From Avichristensenella sp031550455 (GTDB lineage: Bacteria > Bacillota > Clostridia > Christensenellales > Aristaeellaceae), in NCBI GenBank assembly GCA_031550455.1, contig JAVBOQ010000088.1:1-6150 (forward strand): a stretch of 6,150 nt of DNA, given 5' to 3'. The position numbers were made by a program, and so were the translations under genes. The first letter of the stretch is position 1. Each line of letters opens with the position of its first letter. Of this stretch, positions 1-6,106 are shown piece after piece. The notes beneath the pieces were generated by a model, which had not been told where the DNA came from, ran no database searches, and worked only from the letters and a program-made list of their open reading frames with translations.

Positions 1-220
1 GCGACTTGAACTCAAGCGAGTCAAGCAGCGAGGTGAGGATCTTGTTCGTCTGCTCGTCGAGCAGCGGAAGGCCGTGCCATTGCAATTTGCCGCTGACGTT
101 GACTTCACGTCCGTTGGCGATGGCGTCTGTGACGGAAATCACGCCGGCGTTGGCCATGATCGGGGTGAGGGTCATCAGCAGCGCGAGGGAGATGGCGATG
201 ATTTTCAAACGAGTGCGCAT
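1..220 (-). CDS. Exported protein of unknown function, N-terminal part only (cut by window edge)
   Basis: The reading frame starts at an ATG (complement of 218-220) and stays open for 73 codons to the window edge, so the C-terminus is missing. The first 24 residues form a clear Sec signal peptide. It has a basic start (MRTRLK), a hydrophobic core (IIAISLALLMTLTPIM) and an ANA-G site that fits signal peptidase I cleavage; no lipobox cysteine is seen. The mature part visible (VISVTDAIANGREVNVSGKL and onward) is soluble-looking and I do not recognise it. The start is supported by an AAGGAG Shine-Dalgarno at 230-235, 9 nt upstream, and by a well-formed promoter at 259-287. The gene is transcribed divergently from the yloU-fakA-recG operon. 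Being a real gene is well supported; its function cannot be inferred from this fragment. Confidence 0.8.
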   Translation of the reverse strand, partial: MRTRLKIIAISLALLMTLTPIMANAGVISVTDAIANGREVNVSGKLQWHGLPLLDEQTNKILTSLLDSLEFKS

Positions 221-258
221 AATTGTATGCTCCTTTTCGTTTTTATTCTGCGGGTTTT

Positions 259-287
259 ACTATACCATATGTATGTGCAAAAGTAAA
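259..287 (-). promoter_or_regulatory. Sigma-A-type promoter for the leftward exported-protein gene
   Basis: Read on the minus strand, there is a -35 box TTTACT (complement of 282-287), a 17-bp spacer and a -10 box TATAGT (complement of 259-264). The spacing is optimal, and the -10 differs from TATAAT at one base. Transcription would begin near position 252, giving a leader of about 30 nt that contains the AAGGAG ribosome binding site at 230-235. This was identified by inspection only. Confidence 0.65.
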
Positions 288-343
288 TTGGCGTTTGGCG
301 GTCTCATCAGATTCCAAAAAACCGGGCATCGCCGGGCGGACAC

Positions 344-380
344 GCCGCGTTCCCAGAATTGATATGTTGGAACGCGCGGC
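344..380. repeat. Imperfect inverted repeat between the divergent promoters (possible operator)
   Basis: The left arm GCCGCGTTCC (344-353) and right arm GGAACGCGCGGC (369-380) are complementary apart from a 2-nt bulge, and enclose 15 nt of AT-rich sequence. The repeat ends 3 bp upstream of the rightward -35 box (384-389), where a transcription factor could bind. It is followed by neither a T-run on the plus strand nor an A-run on its other side, so it does not look like a terminator. The operator role is inference; chance palindromes are not rare in GC-rich DNA. Confidence 0.35.
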
Positions 381-383
381 ATG

Positions 384-412
384 TTGCATGGAATTGAAAA
401 AAGTCGTATACT
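384..412 (+). promoter_or_regulatory. Sigma-A-type promoter of the yloU-fakA-DUF3298-recG operon
   Basis: A -35 box TTGCAT (384-389), a 17-bp spacer and a -10 box TATACT (407-412) form a good vegetative promoter. The predicted start point is near 419-420, giving a leader of about 45 nt before the yloU ATG at 464. No other convincing promoter was seen before the downstream genes, which are closely packed, so this one probably serves all four. Confidence 0.7.
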
Positions 413-419
413 ATGATGA

Positions 420-444
420 GGTGTGGAATCTTTCCAGACCCACC
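420..444 (+). promoter_or_regulatory. Stem-loop at the predicted 5' end of the operon mRNA
   Basis: GGTG (420-423) pairs with CACC (441-444). Inside it TGGAA (424-428) pairs with TTCCA (432-436) around a TCT loop, leaving a 4-nt bulge (437-440) on the 3' side. The element begins at or next to the predicted transcription start and ends 4 nt before the Shine-Dalgarno sequence. Stem-loops at the extreme 5' end are known to protect bacterial mRNAs from decay; that role here is inference, and the structure is short. Confidence 0.3.
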
Positions 445-448
445 CTGT

Positions 449-455
449 AAGGAGG
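449..455 (+). promoter_or_regulatory. Ribosome binding site of yloU
   Basis: AAGGAGG lies 8 nt before the ATG at 464. This fixes the start there and rules out the in-frame upstream ATG at 413, which overlaps the promoter -10 region and has no such site. Confidence 0.85.
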
Positions 456-463
456 ACAACCCT

Positions 464-817
464 ATGGAGTGCAAAATCACCAACGATTTAGGCACGATAC
501 ACATTACGGAAGACGTGCTGCTCCGCATGGCCGGCTATGCCGCGCTGGAGTGTTACGGCATCGTGGCGATGTCGTCCAAGCGCGCGAAGGACGGCATTGT
601 CGAGTGGCTGGGCCGCGAGAACCTGACGCGCGGCGTGCAGATCAAGCTGCGCGAGGACGGCAGCCTCGACGTCGACCTGTTCATTATCGTCGAATACGGA
701 ATTTCCATCGTCGCGGTCAGCCAGACGATCATCGAAACCGTCAAGTACAAGCTGGAGAGTATGGTCGGCGCCACGGTGCGCCGCGTCAACGTGTCCGTCG
801 AAGGCATTCGCATTTGA
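464..817 (+). CDS. yloU: Asp23/Gls24 family protein (YloU-like)
   Basis: This 117-residue protein belongs to the Asp23/Gls24 (DUF322) family. Diagnostic stretches are the start ITNDLGTIHITEDVLLRMAG, then AALECYGIVAM (27-36) and LTRGVQIKLREDGSLDVDLF, IIVEYG (74-79) and the C-terminal VRRVNVSVEGIRI. There is no signal peptide or membrane segment, so it is probably cytosolic. The founding member, S. aureus Asp23, is an abundant membrane-associated protein linked to cell-envelope stress, but the YloU branch has no firmly established function that I know of. It is the usual gene directly before the DAK-domain kinase YloV/FakA in Bacillota, and that holds here with a 23-nt gap. In many relatives rpmB lies just upstream on the opposite strand; here that place is taken by a gene for an exported protein. 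The family call is secure, the role is not. Confidence 0.92.
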   Translation: MECKITNDLGTIHITEDVLLRMAGYAALECYGIVAMSSKRAKDGIVEWLGRENLTRGVQIKLREDGSLDVDLFIIVEYGISIVAVSQTIIETVKYKLESMVGATVRRVNVSVEGIRI

Positions 818-824
818 ATCTACC

Positions 825-832
825 AAAGGAGG
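825..832 (+). promoter_or_regulatory. Ribosome binding site that selects the TTG start of fakA
   Basis: AAAGGAGG ends 8 nt before TTG at 841, the same spacing as in yloU. The next candidate, ATG at 856, would be 23 nt away, too far for this site. Confidence 0.8.
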
Positions 833-840
833 CGTCCACC

Positions 841-2475
841 TTGGCGCAGTCTAAAATGGACGGCCTGCTCTTTCGCGAAATGCTGATGGCGGGAGCGGCC
901 TTGCTTGAACAAAACCGGGAGGCGGTCGACGCGCTGAACGTCTTCCCCGTCCCGGACGGGGACACGGGTACCAACATGAGCCTGACGGTGATGGCCGCCG
1001 TCAAGGAAATGAACCTTAAGGAAATGATCCGGGCGGACGAGGCGACCGAGGCGGTCGCGAAAGGCGCGCTCAAGGGCGCGCGCGGCAATTCCGGCGTCAT
1101 CCTGTCACAGTTGTTCCGCGGGTTTGCCCGCGGCGTCGCGGGCGAGGCGGAGATCACGCCCGCGGTCTTCGCGCGCGGCCTCAAGATGGGCGCGGAGACT
1201 GCTTACAAGGCGATGATGAAGCCGAAGGAAGGCACGATCCTGACCGTAGCCCGCGTCATCGCGGAAAGCGCGGAGGCGCAGGCGAAAAAAGAGCCGAACG
1301 ATATGGAAGCGCTGTTCCGCGTGATCCTGTCGTCGGGCGAAAACATCCTCCGGCGCACGCCCGAGATGCTGCCGGTGCTCAAGCAGGCGGGCGTCATCGA
1401 CGCGGGCGGCCGGGGCCTGATGCTGATCTATACCGGCATGAACGCGGTGCTCTGCGGCGAAGAGATCCCGCGCGCGCCGATCATGATGAGCGAGGACGGC
1501 GAGGCGTCGTTCGTCGACGACCATGACGCCATCGGCGACATCCGCTACGCGTACTGCACCGAATTCCTGATCCAAAACCTGCCGCCTTCCGTGACCGACG
1601 ACGACGTCGCGACGTTCCGGAGGCGGTTAAACCGCATCGGCGACTGCGTGCTGGTCGTCGGCGACCTGTCGCTGGTCAAAGTGCATGTGCATACGAACGA
1701 CCCGGGCAAGGCGCTGCAGGCCGCGCTGGCGCTCGGCGAACTGACCGCGTTAAAGATCGAGAACATGATCGAGCAGCGCCGCGAAAAGCAGCGCGCGGTC
1801 AAGGAAAAAAAGCCGGACAAGGACATCGGCATGGTCGTCGTGTCGCTTGGCGCAGGGTTTGCCGCGATCTTCAAGGATCTTGGCGTCGACTGCATCGTCG
1901 ACGGCGGGCAGACGATGAACCCGAGCATCGAGGATCTCGTCGGCGCGGTCGACAGCGTGCCCGCGAAGACGGTTTTTGTGTTCCCGAACAATTCGAACGT
2001 CATCCTGGCCGCGCAGGAGGCCGCGAAGATCTCGCGCCGCGAGGTGCATGTGGTGCCGACGAAAAACGTCGCGATGGGTGTCGCGGGCGTCATCGCGTGC
2101 CAGCCGGATCTGCCGCCCGAAGAAAACGCCGCGCATATGACCGAGGCGTCCCAGCGCGTGCAGAGCGGCATGATCACCCGGGCCATCCGCGATTCGCAGT
2201 ACGAGGCGATCGAGATTCACGCGGGTGATTACATTGGTCTGCACAACGGCAGGATCTCGGTCTGCGACAAGACCGAGCACGAGGTGGCCAGGCAGTTGAT
2301 GGAGATGCTGGTCACGGACGACGCGTCGCTGATCACCGTGTTTTTCGGTGAGGAGGCGTCGGAGACGGACGCGAAGGCGCTGGCCGATGAATTCTCGGCG
2401 CAGTACGGCCTTTGCGACGTAGAGATGCACAACGGCGGACAGCCGGTGTACAGCTATATTTTGTCGGTCGAATGA
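841..2475 (+). CDS. fakA: Fatty acid kinase catalytic subunit FakA (YloV, DAK/DhaL-domain protein)
   Basis: FakA is the cytosolic ATP-binding subunit that phosphorylates fatty acids held by a FakB (DegV-family) carrier, producing acyl-phosphate for phospholipid synthesis. The 544 residues match the usual family length of about 550. The N-terminal DhaL kinase domain (about 1-200) carries NVFPVPDGDTGTNM (33-46), whose aspartates bind magnesium-ATP, then GARGNSGVILSQLFRG (79-94) and DAGGRG (187-192). The middle domain has C239 in YCTEF and the pair H282/H284 in VHVHTNDPG. From memory, S. aureus FakA uses an equivalent Cys/His/His set to bind zinc. The C-terminal DegV-like domain has GGQTMNPS (355-362) and PNNSN (382-386). 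All signature motifs are intact, so it should be active. A TTG start is chosen because of the Shine-Dalgarno at 825-832. No fakB is in the window; FakB genes are often unlinked. Confidence 0.95.
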   Translation: MAQSKMDGLLFREMLMAGAALLEQNREAVDALNVFPVPDGDTGTNMSLTVMAAVKEMNLKEMIRADEATEAVAKGALKGARGNSGVILSQLFRGFARGVAGEAEITPAVFARGLKMGAETAYKAMMKPKEGTILTVARVIAESAEAQAKKEPNDMEALFRVILSSGENILRRTPEMLPVLKQAGVIDAGGRGLMLIYTGMNAVLCGEEIPRAPIMMSEDGEASFVDDHDAIGDIRYAYCTEFLIQNLPPSVTDDDVATFRRRLNRIGDCVLVVGDLSLVKVHVHTNDPGKALQAALALGELTALKIENMIEQRREKQRAVKEKKPDKDIGMVVVSLGAGFAAIFKDLGVDCIVDGGQTMNPSIEDLVGAVDSVPAKTVFVFPNNSNVILAAQEAAKISRREVHVVPTKNVAMGVAGVIACQPDLPPEENAAHMTEASQRVQSGMITRAIRDSQYEAIEIHAGDYIGLHNGRISVCDKTEHEVARQLMEMLVTDDASLITVFFGEEASETDAKALADEFSAQYGLCDVEMHNGGQPVYSYILSVE

Positions 2476-2508
2476 CCGGCGGAAAACGAAAGGAAGGCGA
2501 ACACACTT

Positions 2509-3255
2509 ATGAAGAAACTGGGAATCATCGCGCTGACGCTGCTCTTGGCGTTGTCGGCCTCCATGGCCGCCGCCGAAGGCGTGGAACTCAAGCCGGGCGG
2601 GTTTACCTACGCGTTCACATGCGGCGACGCCGTGCTTGTCACCGCGAAGGCGGACTTCCCGATTGTCACAGGTCTGGCTGACGAAGCCGCGATGCTGGCC
2701 ATCAACGGCACCATCCGCGAAACGATTGAGCGCGAGTTTGCTTATGACGAGCTGTGCAACTATGCGACGGTCGACCATCTCGTGTCCGCAAGGGATTTCA
2801 GCGAGTACCCGTACTTCACGAACGTGACTGTCCAGACCGCGAAACGCACCGCCGGGCTGCTGAGCCTCTGTTTCCTGTTCGAGGGTGATTTTGGCGGCGC
2901 GCACGGCGATTACTGGGAGTGCGTTGAATATTTCGACCTGAGCAACGGCGCGGTCGTCCCGCTCGGCGACATGGTCACCGATCCGGAAGCGTTCCGCGCG
3001 TTCCTTGTGGATGAAGTGCTCGCGCAGATCACAGCCGGAGAACTCGACACGAAGAATGACTATTTTGGCGACTATGAGAACCACGTGCGCGAATGGACGT
3101 TGGACGACGGCATCCTGGCCGAAGAAGGCCTGGTCGTGTACTTCTACCAGACGACCATCGGCCCGTATTCGAGCGGCCCGCAGTATTTCACCGTTCCGTA
3201 CGACAAACTTGCGGGCTACTGGAACGACACCGGAAAGGCGCTGCTGGAGCTGTAA
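2509..3255 (+). CDS. Exported DUF3298-like protein
   Basis: This 248-residue protein starts with a typical signal peptide: MKK, a hydrophobic stretch to about residue 17, and a probable cut near AAA-E (20-23). There is no lipobox cysteine and no other membrane segment, so it is likely secreted or surface-held. The C-terminal part resembles DUF3298: GAHGDYW, then FDLSNGAVVPLGDM from 142, and VYFYQTTIGPYSSGPQYF from 210, followed by TVPYDKL. The preceding part could be the DUF4163-type region that often accompanies it. DUF3298 occurs in the extracellular part of RsiV, a lysozyme-sensing anti-sigma factor, and in peptidoglycan deacetylase PdaC, so a wall-related role is plausible but unproven. 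The mature protein has four cysteines (38, 83, 121, 138) that could form disulfides. It lies 33 nt after fakA with an AAGGAAGG site at 2490-2497, and ends 4 nt before recG, so it is part of the operon. Domain assignment is from memory of motifs. Confidence 0.75.
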   Translation: MKKLGIIALTLLLALSASMAAAEGVELKPGGFTYAFTCGDAVLVTAKADFPIVTGLADEAAMLAINGTIRETIEREFAYDELCNYATVDHLVSARDFSEYPYFTNVTVQTAKRTAGLLSLCFLFEGDFGGAHGDYWECVEYFDLSNGAVVPLGDMVTDPEAFRAFLVDEVLAQITAGELDTKNDYFGDYENHVREWTLDDGILAEEGLVVYFYQTTIGPYSSGPQYFTVPYDKLAGYWNDTGKALLEL

Positions 3256-3259
3256 GCGG

Positions 3260-5263
3260 ATGCTGAGCTGGGATACTGTCAAAGGAATTGGGCCCGCCCG
3301 CCGCAAGGCACTGCTTGAGGCGGGCCTTTTCACGCCCGAAATGCTGGCCGAGCGGCTGCCGGTCGGGTATCGGGACTCGACTGAGGCTAGGCCGATCGGG
3401 TCGCTCACCGCCGGTGCGGAGGTGTGCTTCGAGGGCGTCGTCGCGCAGCAGGCGCGCACCGTGCGGATCAGGGGAGCTGTGTATGTCACCACCCAGATCG
3501 CGGACGCGACGGGCGCGCTCAAATGCACATGGTTTTCCGCGCCGTGGATGGCGAAAAACCTGCCGACCGGGCGGCGCGCGCGGTTTTTCGGCCGGATCAC
3601 GCGGCAAAAGGACGGCAGGCTGCTCTGTGTGAACCCGGGCATCGTCACCGAGCCGGGTATTCAACCAGTCTACCGCCCGATTGAGGCGATTCCGCAGAAA
3701 ACGATGCGCGGCCTGATCGAAAAGGCGCTTGACGCGGGCCGGTTCGACGACGCGCTGCCAGAGACGTTCCGGAACCGGTATTCGCTGTGCCCGCGCCAGT
3801 TGGCGCTTCGGCAGGCGCACTTTCCGTCGTCGCCTGACATGCTCGCGGACGCGCGGCGGCGGCTCGCGTTTGAGGAACTGACGCTGTTTCAGACGCATTT
3901 GCAGTCGATGCGGCTGCGCGGCGCGGAAGGCGTTTGCATCGGTTCGGCGGCTTCCGACGCTTCGGCGTTCTGGGATTCTCTGCCGTTCCGCCCGACCGGC
4001 GCGCAGGCGCGCGTGCTCGAAGAGGTGCGCCGCGACATGGCGGCCAAAGCGCCGATGGCGCGGCTGGTGCAGGGCGATGTCGGCTGCGGCAAGACCGCGA
4101 TCGCGTTCGGCGCGCTGTTCCTGTGCGTGAAAGCCGGGTTTCAGGGCGCGCTGATGGCGCCGACCGAGGTGCTGGCGATTCAGCACGCGCGGACCGCTGA
4201 AAAGCTGCTCGCGCCGCTCGGTGTGCGCTGCGTATTGTTGACCGGAAAACAGCCCGCAGCGGAGCGCCGCGCCGCGCAGGCCGCGATTGCGGACGGCACC
4301 GCGCAGGTGGTCATCGGCACGCACGCGCTGATCTCGGCGGGCGTGCGGTACAAAAACCTCGGCCTGTGCATCACCGACGAGCAGCACCGGTTCGGCGTCC
4401 GGCAGCGCACCGCGCTCTCGGACAAGGCGGAAGGCCCCGCGCCGAACGTGCTGGTGCTGTCGGCGACGCCGATTCCAAGGACGCTGTCGCTGATCCTATT
4501 CGGCGACCTGGACGTGTCGGTCGTCGACGAGCTGCCGCCGGGACGAAAGCCGGTCAGGACGCGGATCGTGCCCGAGGCCAAGCGCGACGGGCTGTACGGG
4601 TTCCTGCGCGCCGAGGCCTCCGCCGGGCGGCAGGCGTACATCGTCTGCCCGCTGGTCGACGAGAGCGACATGGTCGAGGCGGTGTCCGCCGAGGAGATGT
4701 ACGAGACGCTGCGAAGCGGCCCGCTCGCCTCGCTGCGCGTCGGATTGGCGCATGGAAAGCAGCGCCCGGACGATCAGGACGAGATTCTCGGCGCGTTCAC
4801 CCGCGGAGAGATCGACGTGCTCGTCGCGACGACGGTGATCGAGGTCGGCGTCGACGTGCCGAACGCGTCTGTGATGGTGATCGAGAGCGCCGACCGGTTC
4901 GGCCTGTCGCAGTTGCACCAGTTGCGCGGGCGCATCGGGCGCGGCGCGGCGCAGGGCTATTGTTTCCTGATGGCCGCGCCAAACGAGCGGCTCGACGCGG
5001 TGGTTTCGACGAGCGACGGGTTCAAAATCGCGGAGATCGACCTCGAGCAGCGCGGCCCGGGCGAGTGGTTCGGCACAAGACAGCACGGCGCGCCGGAGTT
5101 GCCCGGAGCGCAGCTCGGCGGCAATGTGAAGCTGCTCGAAGAAACGCAGCAGGCGGTGAAGCAGCTGATGAACGACGCCTCGCGCATGTTCGAGGCCGAA
5201 CGGATGCGCGAGGCGGCAGAGGCGCGGTTTGGCGAGGCGATGGAGAAGATCGGGATCAACTGA
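3260..5263 (+). CDS. recG: ATP-dependent DNA helicase RecG
   Basis: RecG is a superfamily 2 translocase that regresses stalled replication forks and processes branched recombination intermediates. The 667 residues are close to the usual size of about 680. An N-terminal helix-hairpin-helix-like start (VKGIGPARRKALLEAGLFT) leads into the OB-fold wedge domain (about 55-140). Helicase motifs follow in order: Walker A GDVGCGKT (272-279, K278), the DEQH box (373-376), SATPIPRT (401-408), TTVIEVGVDVPNASVMVIE and QLHQLRGRIGRG (551-562). The C-terminal TRG region has DGFKIAEIDLEQRGPGE and GTRQHG (598-610). All catalytic residues are present. The ATG at 3260 is chosen because it sits 4 nt after the previous stop with GGAG at 3246-3249, and because the wedge domain then begins at the expected distance. 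Upstream in-frame codons overlap the DUF3298 gene. The ribosome site is modest, so translation is probably coupled to the gene before it. Confidence 0.97.
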   Translation: MLSWDTVKGIGPARRKALLEAGLFTPEMLAERLPVGYRDSTEARPIGSLTAGAEVCFEGVVAQQARTVRIRGAVYVTTQIADATGALKCTWFSAPWMAKNLPTGRRARFFGRITRQKDGRLLCVNPGIVTEPGIQPVYRPIEAIPQKTMRGLIEKALDAGRFDDALPETFRNRYSLCPRQLALRQAHFPSSPDMLADARRRLAFEELTLFQTHLQSMRLRGAEGVCIGSAASDASAFWDSLPFRPTGAQARVLEEVRRDMAAKAPMARLVQGDVGCGKTAIAFGALFLCVKAGFQGALMAPTEVLAIQHARTAEKLLAPLGVRCVLLTGKQPAAERRAAQAAIADGTAQVVIGTHALISAGVRYKNLGLCITDEQHRFGVRQRTALSDKAEGPAPNVLVLSATPIPRTLSLILFGDLDVSVVDELPPGRKPVRTRIVPEAKRDGLYGFLRAEASAGRQAYIVCPLVDESDMVEAVSAEEMYETLRSGPLASLRVGLAHGKQRPDDQDEILGAFTRGEIDVLVATTVIEVGVDVPNASVMVIESADRFGLSQLHQLRGRIGRGAAQGYCFLMAAPNERLDAVVSTSDGFKIAEIDLEQRGPGEWFGTRQHGAPELPGAQLGGNVKLLEETQQAVKQLMNDASRMFEAERMREAAEARFGEAMEKIGIN

Positions 5264-5281
5264 GGGGGACAAGGCACGCCG

Positions 5282-6106
5282 TCACGGCATTTCGGCCCAA
5301 TACCAGTTGTTTCCGGTTGTTGGGGTATAGACCGGGAGGTCGTCGCCCTGCTTCCAGACGGTTCGCTTTTCGCCGGAGGACTCGATTTGTATCTCTTTGA
5401 TGACTGGCAGAGTCGTGAGATCCACTTCTTCGACTTCTTCGGCATGCATGCGGTGGCCGCAGTTGTAATAAAATAAATCGGTGAAGTTTCGATCGTAACG
5501 GATCTGACCGTCCACAAACATCATTTCACTATAGAAGCTGACAGAGGATCTCCTGTGATACGCCCAGGGCCATTGCAGCGCTGGTTTGTAGTGTTGAATG
5601 AGTAACACGCCGCTTCGCTCGTCAAAATCTACACGGCTCATCAAACGCGTGTATTCGCGGTCAAAAACATACTCTATAACGATCATGTTTTCTTCCGTAC
5701 GCATCACGGATAGCTCCATCGAGGCGATCGGCAGCGGCGTGTTCGTCTGCCAAAATAGCAGGTCGCCTGCGTACGCGAGAAGATAGACCGCCACCAGCGC
5801 GATCGCCAGCCCGAGCAGCAGCCATCCGAACCGAATGGTTCGAACCATCCGTCCAAACGCCTTGCGGAATGTGATGTCATCCGTTTCGGAGGACGGCTTC
5901 ACCGCCACAGGCGTTTTGCTCTGCACATAACCCCAAATCGTCGTGCAAGGTTCGCAGGTTTGCACGTGTTCCTCAATCACCGCGCGGCTTTCCTCGCTGC
6001 ACAGCTTTTCCGCAGCCAGCGGCATCAGGTCCCGCACGATTTCACATTTCATCTCCCGGGGTTCGATCGTTTCCCGGTGTTCATTCGTCTCCTGATTTTC
6101 ACTCAT
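5282..6106 (-). CDS. Transmembrane zinc-finger anti-sigma factor (zf-HC2/ZAS-like)
   Basis: This 274-residue protein has the layout of an ECF anti-sigma factor. The cytoplasmic part (about 1-93) contains C21 followed by H47-x3-C51-x2-C54 (EEHVQTCEPC), the ZAS zinc-binding motif that grips the sigma factor. A single membrane helix follows (about 94-113, GWLLLGLAIALVAVYLLAYA), then an extracytoplasmic domain of about 160 residues rich in aromatic residues, which I cannot assign to a family. Family members hold their sigma factor inactive at the membrane until a signal arrives. The ATG at 6106 is preferred: AAAGGA at 6119-6124 is 12 nt upstream of it but only 3 nt from an alternative GTG at 6115. 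It overlaps the end of an apparent sigma-factor gene by 8 nt, which suggests translational coupling. Base composition is clearly lower in GC than recG, which it faces across 18 bp. Confidence 0.8.
   Translation of the reverse strand: MSENQETNEHRETIEPREMKCEIVRDLMPLAAEKLCSEESRAVIEEHVQTCEPCTTIWGYVQSKTPVAVKPSSETDDITFRKAFGRMVRTIRFGWLLLGLAIALVAVYLLAYAGDLLFWQTNTPLPIASMELSVMRTEENMIVIEYVFDREYTRLMSRVDFDERSGVLLIQHYKPALQWPWAYHRRSSVSFYSEMMFVDGQIRYDRNFTDLFYYNCGHRMHAEEVEEVDLTTLPVIKEIQIESSGEKRTVWKQGDDLPVYTPTTGNNWYWAEMP

Noticed and set aside
316..336. GC-rich repeat followed by a T-run on the minus strand, terminator-like
   Set aside because: CCGGGC occurs mainly as a direct repeat; the best hairpin is only about 4-5 bp with a mismatch, and no minus-strand gene ends upstream of it. 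The six T residues are probably coincidental.
1750..3648. Long 632-codon open frame on the minus strand across fakA, the DUF3298 gene and recG
   Set aside because: It is antisense to three clear genes, its translation is rich in Arg, His and Ala with no recognisable domain, and it spans gene borders. This is the usual shadow of GC-rich codon use.
3188..4387. 399-codon open frame on the minus strand inside recG
   Set aside because: The translation is Arg-rich and low in complexity, with no domain, and it is fully antisense to conserved recG motifs.
5278..5288. Small palindrome GCCGTCACGGC at the recG/anti-sigma junction as a terminator
   Set aside because: The stem is only 4 bp with a 3-nt loop and there is no adjacent T-run on either strand.
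4366..5400. 344-codon plus-strand frame overlapping the end of recG
   Set aside because: It lies out of frame across the helicase motifs of recG, is composed mostly of Arg, Ala and Gly, and runs into the opposite-strand gene.
5598..5786. 62-codon plus-strand frame inside the anti-sigma gene
   Set aside because: It is antisense to a well-supported gene and has no ribosome site or recognisable features.
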